Source of the DNA: Nissolia schottii
Lineage: Eukaryota; Streptophyta; Magnoliopsida; Fabales; Fabaceae
DNA: 64,000 nucleotides
NCBI GenBank assembly: GCA_003254905.1
Contig: QANU01076963.1
Coordinates: 1-64,000 of the forward strand
Direction of reading: 5' to 3'
The notes below the pieces were generated by a model. It worked only from the letters and a program-made list of their open reading frames with translations. It searched no databases and had not been told where the DNA came from. The translations under genes and the position numbers were made by a program. Of this stretch, positions 47,403-58,320 are shown piece by piece (position 1 is the first letter of the stretch; each line of letters begins with the position of its first letter).

Positions 47403-47751
47403 TTTATTCTACACCCATAGAAAAGTAAAGAGGCCTACATGATGAGAAGAAAAAAAAACTTCTACTAAAGATATTCGTTCTTTTTAAGTTGCAACTATGA
47501 CCAATTTTGTGGGTTAGTGAATAAATCATTAAATTCATTGTCAAGGTTGATATCACTTTTAAGTTTGCTTTTTAAGATATAAAAAATATTAAATTTAATT
47601 TTAAAATTGACAAAAGTTAACTAAATTAATCCTTTAGCATCATTCAAATTAATTCATCTCAAAAATTAATTTGTTTGACCTTTGATAATTTTCGAGATGA
47701 ATCCGAAGGATGCTGCTAACGCTTGAAGATGAATTTAATGACTTATTGTTA

Positions 47752-48261
47752 GGGATGGAAATAAGTTAACTCAAGCCACACACTAAATAGGTCAAATTTG
47801 TGTCATAAGTTTTTTGCTTGAGTCTGACCTATTACTTATTAAAGTTTTTTTTTGGTATGGTCTATCCTATTTTAAAATTCTAACATGGTTTGGAGCCTGG
47901 TAGGCCGACCTACTTTTATTTGTTTATTAAATATATCATATTAAATAAATTTATCTTTCAATGAATAAATTTATGTAATAAAAATAAATATATTGAATTT
48001 GCATAAATTGACTTAACAATTCAAATTAGTTTAGGGGTAGATTTGTAAGCAGTGACGTAACTTATCATCTCAATCATTAATTTTTGAATAATAATTGCAT
48101 ATGAATTTAAATATGTTGATTTACTAGACCAAATAAATTATTAACCTATGTTTGATTCATTTAACTAAATAAATTTTATAATTAACTTAAATTAATTTTT
48201 AAACTAGTCAGATTAACTCACATGCTCTTGTCATTCTGTCTAACATGTTTTCACCCCTATT
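47752..48261. mobile_element. Probable hAT-like non-autonomous element
   Basis: The left end TTAGGGATGGAAATAAGTTA is inverted at the right as AACATGTTTTCACCCCTATT. There is no coding content. The ends resemble hAT elements; the target duplication is not clear. Confidence 0.5.
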
Positions 48262-51200
48262 AGTGGTTAAATAGTATTTCTTTATTTTTGTTGGTTGTTT
48301 GTAAGTTTAAGTTTAGTCAAAAATTTAAAATGAAATAAAAAGAAATGAAACAGAAGGACACATCAAGTGTTACAGTACATGAGTAGCACCATGAATGGGT
48401 AACAACCCATCGTCCACCGTTGATGTGGACAAAGAGAGGTTTATCTAGTGGGCCCCCTCTCATCTGACCTTTGCTGACTATGTGAGCCAATCTAGTGTCA
48501 TCCTTCGGTGCCCTTGACAGCGAGGGAGTGAGTTGTGAATCTCAAAATTCCTACAAGAATTTTCAAACCGAAGACAATTACCATACAATTTGTACACTGT
48601 AAAGGAAACATATCTTCCTATACCACTATATATTTTTATGATAGTATATATATATATTATTTGAAAATTATTCGGTGGAATAAAAAAAAAATCAACTCGT
48701 CTAGTAAATTGACATAAAGCTGTAATACTAGAATGACAATTTTTTTATGAGTGTCATTGAAAATTGGTTAAGAAAATGAAAAGAAAAAAGCATGCTTCTG
48801 AATTCTGATATTTGTAATTTATACCAAAAGGGTTTGTTGAGAGTTATTTAAAGGAAAATGCTTTAGAGACTTAATTTATGAATCTAAATATCAATTTATA
48901 TATTTTAATGAATGATATTAAATTTATTTTTTTATTTTTTTATTTTAAAATGTCAATAATTATTTATTAAAATATGTAAGTAGATAATTAAGTTTATAAA
49001 TTAAATCTTTCAATTATTACTCTTATTGAAGGTTTGAGTACGTAATTATTTTTACACAGATCTACTCTCAAAAGAACAGCTAATCTACCAACATATCATT
49101 TTTTTATATTAACATTTTGCTAACAACAAATGTCCATTGTTAAAAAAAATTGAAAACTATAGTGTTTTTCAACAAACAGAGATATGGTACCTCTACTCTT
49201 TAAATAAATCAAATTAAGCAATAAAACAATCAAACTCTTCTATTTCTTCATCTAAGTGTTGTTATAAAATTTATAAATAAATTCACTTACTTTTTATTTT
49301 TCTTATTTGACCTTAAATATTATTCTTAAAATTTATTTTTTATTTCTATAAACAACTATTTTAATATAAAAATTATTATTTAAATGGAAAGATAGCTTAT
49401 GTTTGAAAATAATAATATTTACGATTAAATTAAAAGGAAATAAATAAATAAATTTAAATATAATACTTAGATAAAAAATTAATTTTAATTGGTTAAAAAA
49501 ATATATACTATACCTCTAACTTTTTTTAGAGATACGGTAGTCTTCATAAAAAAAATCATTTATTAAAAAGATAAAATTATTAAAATTTTAATGCATAAAC
49601 TGTGTCAAAATTTTACAAGCTTACATTCTTGACTTCTTAACGTTTATCCTTATACTTGTTAACTTTTTTTCCTTTATAAATATACTAATAGATGCTCATT
49701 TTTCTTAAGTTCAAGTCCTTATGTATTAGTGTTGAGTAAATAGTGTTGCGAGGACTCAAATCTCGTTTTTTATAATATCTAAAATGTGTGAACAAGATTA
49801 AAATAAAAGTGACTAATCTCTATTTTTTTGTTAAAAGAAGAAAAGAAAAAGTTTGAGAGAAACGCGTCCTAATCCTATGACAAAAATGATAAAATAACAG
49901 GAAAACCCTTTACTTTTCTCATTGTCACTGAGTGTGTAGTCAACACCTACTTCCAGACAAAAAGTGGAAAGTGGGTCTCTCTTATGCTTGAAATATTCTA
50001 GGAATAATGAGCAAAATTAAAGGTTCCCAAAAACAAACTTTATGTGGAATATGTATTTTGCCCTCTTAAATTATTATATTCTTCTCATACTCTTTATTAA
50101 ACAGTTTCCTCTTCACATAAAATCGAATCGGTGGAATGTGCATATCGATCATTTCTACGTATTTTCAGAATATAATGTTCTATTGTGTATTTTCTTTTCC
50201 TCGTCAATTTCTCTAACCTGCACCAATATTTTATCACGTGCGTAGTTGATTGTGCATCATGCTTTAAAGTAAATCACGAAGCTTTCCCGAACTATTCACA
50301 TTAGATGTTGTCATATTTTCTTACGAATTTGTTGAGGATATTATTAAGGAAAACCCTAAACAATCATGAATTTCTATTATTAATATCACTTCGATTATAT
50401 ATGCCAAACAATGAAGCCCCACCACCCTATACAAGTCTATCAATCGCTGTTAGGAAGGGTTCTTCTTTTTTCTTTTTCTTTTTTATGAGAAAAAATTTAA
50501 ATAAGTTCAACATCAATCACCCTACCAAAGTCATGGCATACTTTTAAACTTTTTAAATGCTTATAGACGTAGTTATAACTTACCTATATCAAAATGACTC
50601 GCGTTCTTTTGAAATATGAATTATTTTTTTATCAATTGTTTCAACCATTTTTGACTTAGCTAGCATGGGTGGTTCTTTTCTATAGGATTCTTTGCATTTT
50701 AAGCTAAAACATGCCTGAAGTTAATTTTCTTACCTAAACTACAAGGCCTCATATTGTTAATTTAACTATATACATAACTCCCGTTGCCTTAGTTAATTTT
50801 CTTGTTCTCTATTGATATTTTGGCCGGTCAAAGAATCTCCTTCCCGCCTTATTTATTCAACTTTTTTTTTTTGCTGTGAATTAAAATGCATATTTTCCAT
50901 ATGGTATGTACCAATAATATTTTTGCTTGGCAGTGGAAGTTGTTTCTTGAGTGGAGAAATGTTTCACGCAGATTTTTGCATGGGAGTACTTTCTTCATGG
51001 TCATGGAGACAAATATTCAAAATGGGAATGATTTCGGTTTGAATCTTAATGAAAGATAGTCCCCAATTTGGGAGGGAAAAGAAGAAAAAAAAAGTGTTGG
51101 GGTGCGTGTGCGTGAGCACAGAGGTGGGAGTGATGATTTCTTTGGGGAGCTATTATAACCAAATCATGCATTATCACCAAATCCACGACGGCCACTGCTC

Positions 51201-51912
51201 CCTCCATCTCTCTCTCTCTCTCTCTCTCTCCCTCCCCCTCAACCAGTTACTATTACCTCCCCGTCATCACAATTCACTTATACGTATGTATGTTCTTTCA
51301 CTTTCATGAACCTTTTCAATTCAGTAACGCGGGCATGCCTCTACCGTTAATTACATCAATACTTTATAAAATAGTGGTTAATTTCAACATTTATCTTTAC
51401 TGTTAATAAATGAGGTAATTTAGAATAACAACTCCTTAGTCAAGAATTATTATTTTTTAATTATTCTTCTTAACCACGCATAATCACTAATTTATTTTAT
51501 TTTTTAATAAAAAATTTAAATGAGTGTAGACACCAGTATCTCACTAAAATTAGAATAAGAGTCTGAACTTTAACTAATTGTATTACTTCTTACGTCAAAT
51601 TTTTTTTATTTATTTGATTCATTTCTTTGGATACCCCCAATTGCTAGTTTATAGAAGAATGGTGACAATATTAATTAACATTGTTTTAATCATTTTTTTA
51701 TTTTTTATTTTTAAAAAAAAACACTCACATATTCTCCCGTGGATCACTATGCTAATGTACAACTATATCTAACATAAAGCTAGCAATGAAACCGCGCATT
51801 TAGTCCCACCAAGTAGTAGAATTTTGCCAGTAAAAAAAATGTAGTGGAATTTTGAACAAATAGGACGTGAAAGAGCTTGCCCATGTATTTTTCCCCCTAT
51901 CGCTCTTTTAAA
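48262..51912. other. AT-rich intergenic DNA, no gene seen
   Basis: No gene was recognised. A (TC)n run of about ten units lies at 51209-51231 in an otherwise CT-rich 50-base stretch. Confidence 0.45.
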
Positions 51913-52085
51913 TGAGAGAATTTGAGAGGGAGAGGAAGAGAGTTCAGCAAGAGAAGAATGGAAGTTTGGAGAAGGAAAATGTAACTTGATTTCATTCTAT
52001 GGCAAGGTGCCAATATATACAATACTGTTGCTTGTGGAATAAGCTAACAACAATAACTTTATACAATGCTAACTACCAGCCAGCT
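51913..52085 (-). repeat. Truncated 3' LTR of the second Copia element
   Basis: It matches 55134-55306 with about four differences and stops at CCAGCCAGCT, where it joins the polyprotein stop region. Confidence 0.9.
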
Positions 52086-53715
52086 ATAAATCAACAACTT
52101 CCCAAGTGTCATTTTGTTGTAAGGCTAAAATTTCAGCTTGCATAGCAGCCGTCCAGCATTCCTCCTTAACAGCAGCTGCATAACTTGTTGGTTTAGTGGT
52201 GATGGCCAGGTTCAAGGAATACTTCTTGTGAGCTGAGGAAAGATTGTTATATCCCACTACAGAACTGAGGGGGTATGTGCTTGTGGAATGGTTATTAGTT
52301 GGCTTATGAGAATTGTCTGTGAGCAGACTGCAGTGGTATTCCTTGAGGTAGGAGGGAATGTTTCTGGGCCTAGTGGACCGCCGGACTTGAGCTTCAGGTT
52401 CAAAACTAGGTGAGGGGGTAGGGGACACCTCAGAGCCCTGAATTGAAGCTGCATGATTATGGTTCTGCTCATAATCAGCATCTGAATTGGCATCAGATAG
52501 TGCAGCAGGAAAAACTGCATCTGTGGTGGAGGGGGCCTGTTGTGTAGTAATGTGAGCATGAAAAGGAAAGCAATGTTCATAGAAGTAAACATGGCGGCTA
52601 ATGAAGACTTCCCTGGTGGCTAGATCATATAAGAGAAACCCTTTGATGCCAAATTTGTAGCCTTGGAATGCACACTTCCTAGCTCTGCTGTCCAGCTTAG
52701 TTCTGTGCCTAGCAAGGGTAGAAGCATAGGCAAGACATCCAAAAACCTTCAGAAAGGTGAGGTCAGGTTCTTTGTTGTGAAGAATTGCATAGGGAGACTT
52801 GAGTTGAGAACCTTTAGAAGGAATTCTGTTAATTATGAAACAAGCATGTGAGACAGCATAAGACCAAAAGCAATGGGGCAAATTAGATTGGAAGAGCAAT
52901 GATTTAGCAACATTAAGGAGATGCTGATGTTTCCTTTCAACCACAACATTTTGTTGTGGGGTCTCCACACAACTTAATTGGTGAACAATGCCTCTTTCTA
53001 CATAGAAGGCACTCATAGTCAATTCCGGACCAATGTCTGACCTTATAGCCTTGATCCTTTTATTGAACTGAGTATCAATCATTGTAATGAACCCTTTGAG
53101 AGAGGAAGATGCTTCACCCTTAGATTTAAGCAGAATTAGCCAAGCGTGTCTACTCTTATCATCAACTATTGTAAGAAAGTATCTATACCCTTGGATAGAA
53201 ATTATAGGAATAGTTCCCCATATGTCAACATGCAGCAAGTCAAAAATCTCAGCTGAAACAGAAGTGCTTAGGGGGAAAGGAACATTCCTTTGCTTAGAAA
53301 AGTGACAAACATCGCAAGGTATATTCATTTTACATGTAGGAAGAAATGAATGAACATTATACATCAATTTCATCTTGTCAGAGCCTATGTGGCCTAATCT
53401 ATAGTGCCAAAGATCAAATTTTGTAATTGAAACAGAGCTAACAGTTGAAACATTATTAACAGCAAAGCTAACAATATCTGCAGAAGGCTGTGACTGAGGG
53501 CAGCTTGTTGGACTATCAAGAATGTACAAGCCATCCTGTACTCTAGCATGTCCAATCTGGTTCAAGCTGATCATGTCCTGAATAAGATAATGATCATGAG
53601 AGAAAGTGAGTGTACACTCCAAATCAGCACAAAGTCTGTTAACAGAAATCAGATTGAACTGAAAGTTTGGAATAAACAACACATTAGCTAGGCAAAAATT
53701 GTGATTGAACTTCAC
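52084..53715 (-). pseudogene. Copia pol fragment: pre-integrase and integrase
   Basis: This open stretch of 543 codons is uninterrupted. It has a GAG-pre-integrase part (LWHYRLGHIGSDKMK, near residue 103), a CDVCHFSKQ zinc motif, and the integrase core with LHVDIWGT, IRSDIGPEL and VVVERKHQHLL, so the D-D-E residues are kept. Two core positions differ from the usual family text (IRSDNG and QQNGVVERK). The tail has KVFGCLAYA, KLDSRARKC and the FLGYK-like block, then ends with the first line of reverse transcriptase (AEILALQQNDTWEVVDL) and a stop formed at the deletion junction. Confidence 0.9.
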
Positions 53716-53720
53716 AGTGC

Positions 53721-54966
53721 CTATGTGGGAAGAGCAGAGGAGTTGTCCATTTGGTAAATGGATGGTAAGAGGAGGATGTAGCTGCTTATACGACTAAAAA
53801 TAAGCCAGGGAACTTCAAATATGATGAGTGGCACCCGAATCCAAAAGCCATAAAACAGTACCTGTGTTAGATGATACAGTGGAAGCGTTGTTGGCTTGGA
53901 TGAGGTTGGCATGAGCAACAGAGGAAGGTTGGATGAGAACCAACAATTCTGATACTGTTCAGCAGTGAAGGTGAAATGCTTTTGAGAATCCTGAGTAGGT
54001 GTGGCAGATGTGATAGCATTGGCATTGACCTTTTTGGATTTATACCCGGGAGGATATCCATGTTTCTTGTGACACTCATCTATAGTGTGACCTTTGTAAC
54101 TACAAAAGGTGCACTTATTGCCTTGTTGCCTAGGCTTAGAAGAATCAGGAAACGGTTTCTTGATGTTATCTGAACCCGAATTGGGCTTGGAGGCATAATT
54201 CAGCAGTAGCTTTGCCGCAGCACCAGTTTCATAAGCTAATTGCCTCTCAAATTGTAGCACCAGGGAGAATATTTTGTTCAAAGAAGGCAGAGGATCCATG
54301 AGGAGGACCTGTGACCTAGCAGTATGGAAAGACTCATTTAACCCTTTGAGGAACCTGATTGCTCGGTCTGCATTCTGCCTTGACTTCAAATCAACAAGCA
54401 TACCACAAGCACATGACAAGCACAAGCCACAATACATTTACAAGATGGTAAAGGGCGAAATACATCCAATTAGTCCCAATGAGTCTGCAGGTCAGTAAAG
54501 AAGGTTGTGACAGAGGCACAATTTGTTTCAATGCGGCAATTTCTTCATGGAGATTAGCTATCTGTAGAAGATCACCTTGTGGGAATCTTTCGCGGAGGTC
54601 ACTCCAAACCTCATGTGCTTTATCCAGCCATAGCACGCTTTGCACAATTGATGGCTCAACCGCGTGAAGAAGCCATGATAAGACCATGTGGTTACATCTT
54701 TCCCACTGGTTATACAAGGCAGAATCAGTGGCTGGCGGTGTGAGAGAACCATCGACAAAGCGTACTTTGTTCTTTGAGAGAAGTGCCATCCTCATGGCAC
54801 GCGACCATCCATGATAGTTGGAGCCATTGAGAAGAGTTGAAACCAGGATCAGCAAGGGGTTTTCATTCGGGTGCAAATAATAGGGGGAAGAAGGATCATG
54901 AGCAGGATCAAGATTGCTAGTCTGTGAAGAATTGGATGAAGCACCATTTCCAAGATTTTCTGTCAT
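53721..54966 (-). pseudogene. Copia gag and protease, frameshifted
   Basis: Gag begins at ATG 54966 and is open to 54391 (NPLLILVSTLLNGSNYHGWS, then AVEPSIVQSV). It then shifts frame to 54437-53721. A CCHC-like knuckle CTFCSYKGHTIDECHKKHGY follows. The protease motif LWLLDSGATHHI lies near 53822-53870 in yet another frame and is followed at once by a stop. The changes prevent a continuous polyprotein. Confidence 0.85.
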
Positions 54967-55125
54967 TGATGCAGTGCCAATGGGGAGAATGTGCAGCGAT
55001 CAGAAACTGAAGAAGAATGCACAAATCTTTGGTTGATTCACCAAAGAAAACGAAGAAACTAGAGAAACTCCAGCATTGCAAGATCAGAAAAAACTGAGAA
55101 ATGGAAAGCGGAAGCGATGAGCGAA

Positions 55126-55133
55126 TGATACCA
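55126..55133 (-). other. Primer-binding site of the second Copia element
   Basis: The minus strand reads TGGTATCA directly next to the 5' LTR, complementary to initiator tRNA-Met. Confidence 0.75.
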
Positions 55134-55374
55134 TGAGAGAATTTGAGAGGGAGAGGAAGAGAGTTCAGCAAGAGAAGAATGAAAGTTTGGAGAAGGAAAA
55201 TGTAACTTGATTTCATTCTATGGCAAGGTGCCAATATATACAACACTGTTGCTTGTGGAATAAGCTAACAGCAATAACTTCATACAATGCTAACTACCAG
55301 CCAGCTGTATAACTAACTTCTAACTGTATACAATTGCTTGCTTAATAGCAAGCTAACAAACTTGGTGTGTTACA
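55134..55374 (-). repeat. 5' LTR of the second Copia element
   Basis: On the plus strand it starts TGAGAGAATTTG and ends GTGTGTTACA, giving the usual TG...CA borders. It is complete at 241 bases. Confidence 0.9.
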
Positions 55375-55380
55375 CCCTAT

Positions 55381-57995
55381 TATTAAAAATACTCGTTACT
55401 ATTTACAAGTATGTAACTGCCATTATTGGGATGACATAAAATATCTGGAGTCCAGTCGTTGGGAATTTTAGATCTTTGGACCCTAGATATTTTATGTGTA
55501 ATATTGTAGTGACCACTATTGTCATGGCTTGTTATTTCATTCGGAATTAAGACATCCTCAAAGCAACGATGAAAGTCCATGATTGTAAGTTTATGGGATA
55601 AAACCTTAATTTAGTTGCAATTATTTTCTAATTTAGATAATTTTATCTTAAACAAAATCGGTTAATTGAATCCTTATTATTTTACAAATCGGTCAATTTT
55701 ATATTTTTAATTTTTTAAAATATTTTAGTATATTATTTTTTTAAGATGATTTTTCATATATTCTATGAAGAAAATATTTCATACTATTTAATTTATTAAT
55801 TTTTGATAATTTTTACAACTAAATTCATCGAACTTTGTTATTATTTCATATTATGTAGGATCGTAATAAACTTTTTATTGGTCAAATCATTGAAATAGTC
55901 AACTTATAAGAAATTTAGAGATTATGCGAGTTGAAAAGCAATAAGAATTAAATTGCAGGTTTCCTAATTTTAACTTTATGTATGAAGTTTGAAGGATAAA
56001 AAATTAGGGTTTTCTTAGTCACACGATCCCTGCCAAACACCAAATTAATAAGCATGCAGCGGACATGTTTATAGAAGAAGCAATATCGTGGAAGAAACTA
56101 AGTTAGCAAAGACAAAAGTGACAAGCAACTATTCCAGATGCACAGAACAGTATTGATTGATCAGCCATCAGCCACGCCCATGCATGCATACGGAAAACCT
56201 GCGGTCATTAATAAACAACTCCAAGGACAGATATTCTCTCATGGGTCTAGAAACTTGATTAGTAGCCACATAAATAATTGAATACTCAAATTCTATGTTA
56301 GATGTAAAATTTACAGCTCATAGCAGGCAAACTGACAGCACCACCACTGTCCAACTTACAAGTGGAAAAAACTGAAATGAAGAAATTTCAGTTAATGGAA
56401 ATTTGACTAGGGATTGTAGGAACAAATTAAGATGAGACAAAAGTTGTTTATTAATTTGTGGTAAACTAAATTAATTATTTTTGTGAGTAGTTTTCAATCA
56501 GAGTTTAAATTTTATAGATTAATAGTGTACATTTTTTTACATAATTATTTAATCAATTCCTTTTGTTTGTATGATCATTTAAATAGTTAATGTAAAAATT
56601 AATTATATTTACTTGTGTGTACTTATATGATTAGATGACTATATAAAATTAGTTTACACTATCAATACATTTAAATTAAACTATTTCAATTATTTTATGG
56701 AAACTATTTATTCAAAGCATTTTATTTATTGTTATTGTTATAGCTATTAATTAAGTCCCGTGAGCTGTGTTTGAAAATTGCAAAGACCCGTCACAGAGAA
56801 GAGTGGAGAGAGAAATATTAAATGTTGGGAGTAATGAGAATCACGTGAGATCAGAAAATCTAAAGAAAATCCAATGGAAGGAACCGAAGGAAAGAAAGAT
56901 TAGATTATTATTATGAGATGAGATTGAGATGAGATCAGTGCAGCTGCCGTTGATGGCTACCCGACTCCTATAGCAGTGTTGTGGTTTTGTGGCCCTCTCT
57001 GCTGCGCAGTTGGGCTCCCTCCCCACCTCTGCCACTGCCACCATGTTTGGCTATTGCAATTTATTGGCCATTTATTATGTGTTCTTTGTCTAAGGATAGA
57101 AAAAAGGAAAAAAGTGATAAAGTGGTTTTCTATTTTATTTGGATAGGTCTTGTGGTGATTCTTGGTTTTTCCTTCAGTAAAATGTTCTACCGTTACAACT
57201 TTTTATGCTTAAACAAAGAACCCATAATAAATTTAAAATGGGATCGATAAAATATGGTAAAGCCTGATAAATAATTTAAAGTGAAAATGTTTTATTAAAA
57301 GTGTGAACGTTTTTACTATTCAATGTATTTCATACCGTTTGAAATGAGTACATATTTTTGTTTTAAATAATATGACTTAATTATTTACCTTAATTTTGTC
57401 ATTTTTTAAACATTTTCATATAATGGTTGAGGTATTAAATTGTATATAGAAGACCGGTTTCTTTTATATCCTTGTAAAATTTAAAGTTACATGTAGAATT
57501 TGGTTATCTGTTATTAAAAATTAGCTACATTTCTAATAATCAAATTATTGAATTTATAAATAATAATAATAATCATATTTAAAATTTATGATTGAATCAC
57601 AATTTAAAATACAAAAAACTACGTGTATACCTTTATACAAACAAGACTACCAAAAACAATCCCAGTAAAGTAAAATACTATAATGTCCTTTGGTATGTAT
57701 AAATTAAAATATCTAAAAGTCCTTTGTAATTGTAATTGATAGGCCTTTCATGTCATGCAATACGTGTTTGAGTGTTAAGTAAAATTCTTCTTTGTTTGTA
57801 TTCATTAAGTAGGATAGTGATATTTCAAGTTTATAAGAAATAGCTAAATATTAATGGCAAACCCTTCTACTTCTACTACGTGAAGTTGAAAATATCGGCT
57901 TAAAATAATTTGGGTTAATTTAAAAGCTGGAGCTGTCCTGTTTTTACATACTATATATCTGTCTCGCTCTCTCTTCGTTGAAGGCTCTCTCTATC
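55381..57995. other. AT-rich intergenic DNA with a MITE half
   Basis: It contains the half copy of MITE family A at 55765-55935. The short GC-richer stretch 56940-57060 shows no recognisable coding motif. Confidence 0.45.
55765..55935. mobile_element. Foldback MITE, family A, half copy
   Basis: GAAAATATTTCATACTATTTAA and TTTTTACAACTAAATTCATC match the left arm of the copies at 29551 and 35020. The inner part (AACTTATAAGAAATTTAGAG) matches the first copy. The right arm is missing. Confidence 0.65.
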
Positions 57996-57999
57996 TTGC

Positions 58000-58320
58000 A
58001 TGCAAAAACTGGACCTCTTTACACTTTATTCAATGGCCAAGACTTCCCTTCCTTACCTTCTTCAGTTCGTCATCACCAATATGTCTCTCCCCTGCTGCGT
58101 TGAAATGTCAAAATCTAAGCTTGTATGTCCTGTCACCATCACCTTAGATTCTCCTCTCTCACGCTCCCGGCTTATCAAGATTCTTGTGCTTTCTCTTCTC
58201 ATTATGTTCTCTCTCATTTCTTTTGTTCTTATTCTCTTACTTTACTTTGGATTTTCTTCTTTTTATTTAAAATTTAAAATGAAAATAAGAGAGACAGAAC
58301 ACTCACATAGACAAGGCTAA
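58000..58320 (+). CDS. Hypothetical small membrane protein (doubtful)
   Basis: A 106-codon open frame; a second Met lies at codon 12 (58033). The N-terminal half is mixed (MAKTSLPYLLQF...CCVEMSKSK). Residues ~66-95 form a strongly hydrophobic segment (LVLSLLIMFSLISFVLILLL), followed by a Lys/Arg-rich tail. A CT-rich leader and a TATA-like ACTATATAT precede it. I recognise no family and saw no intron. It could be chance, since hydrophobic frames are common in AT-rich DNA. Confidence 0.2.
   Translation: MQKLDLFTLYSMAKTSLPYLLQFVITNMSLPCCVEMSKSKLVCPVTITLDSPLSRSRLIKILVLSLLIMFSLISFVLILLLYFGFSSFYLKFKMKIRETEHSHRQG

Larger units (their letters stand above)
51913..55374 (-). mobile_element. Ty1/Copia element with internal deletion
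   Basis: The minus-strand 5' LTR is 55134-55374, and the 3' LTR is a truncated copy at 51913-52085. The two share about 97-98% identity over 173 bases, so this insertion is younger than the one at 1346. The primer-binding site (minus strand TGGTATCA, 55126-55133) adjoins the 5' LTR. Gag, zinc knuckle, protease and integrase are present, but the polyprotein passes straight from the first residues of the reverse transcriptase domain into the LTR, so reverse transcriptase, RNase H and the inner 68 bases of the LTR are gone. CCCTAT stands at 51895-51900 and at 55375-55380 and may be the target duplication, but 12 extra bases then remain at the left. Confidence 0.92.
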
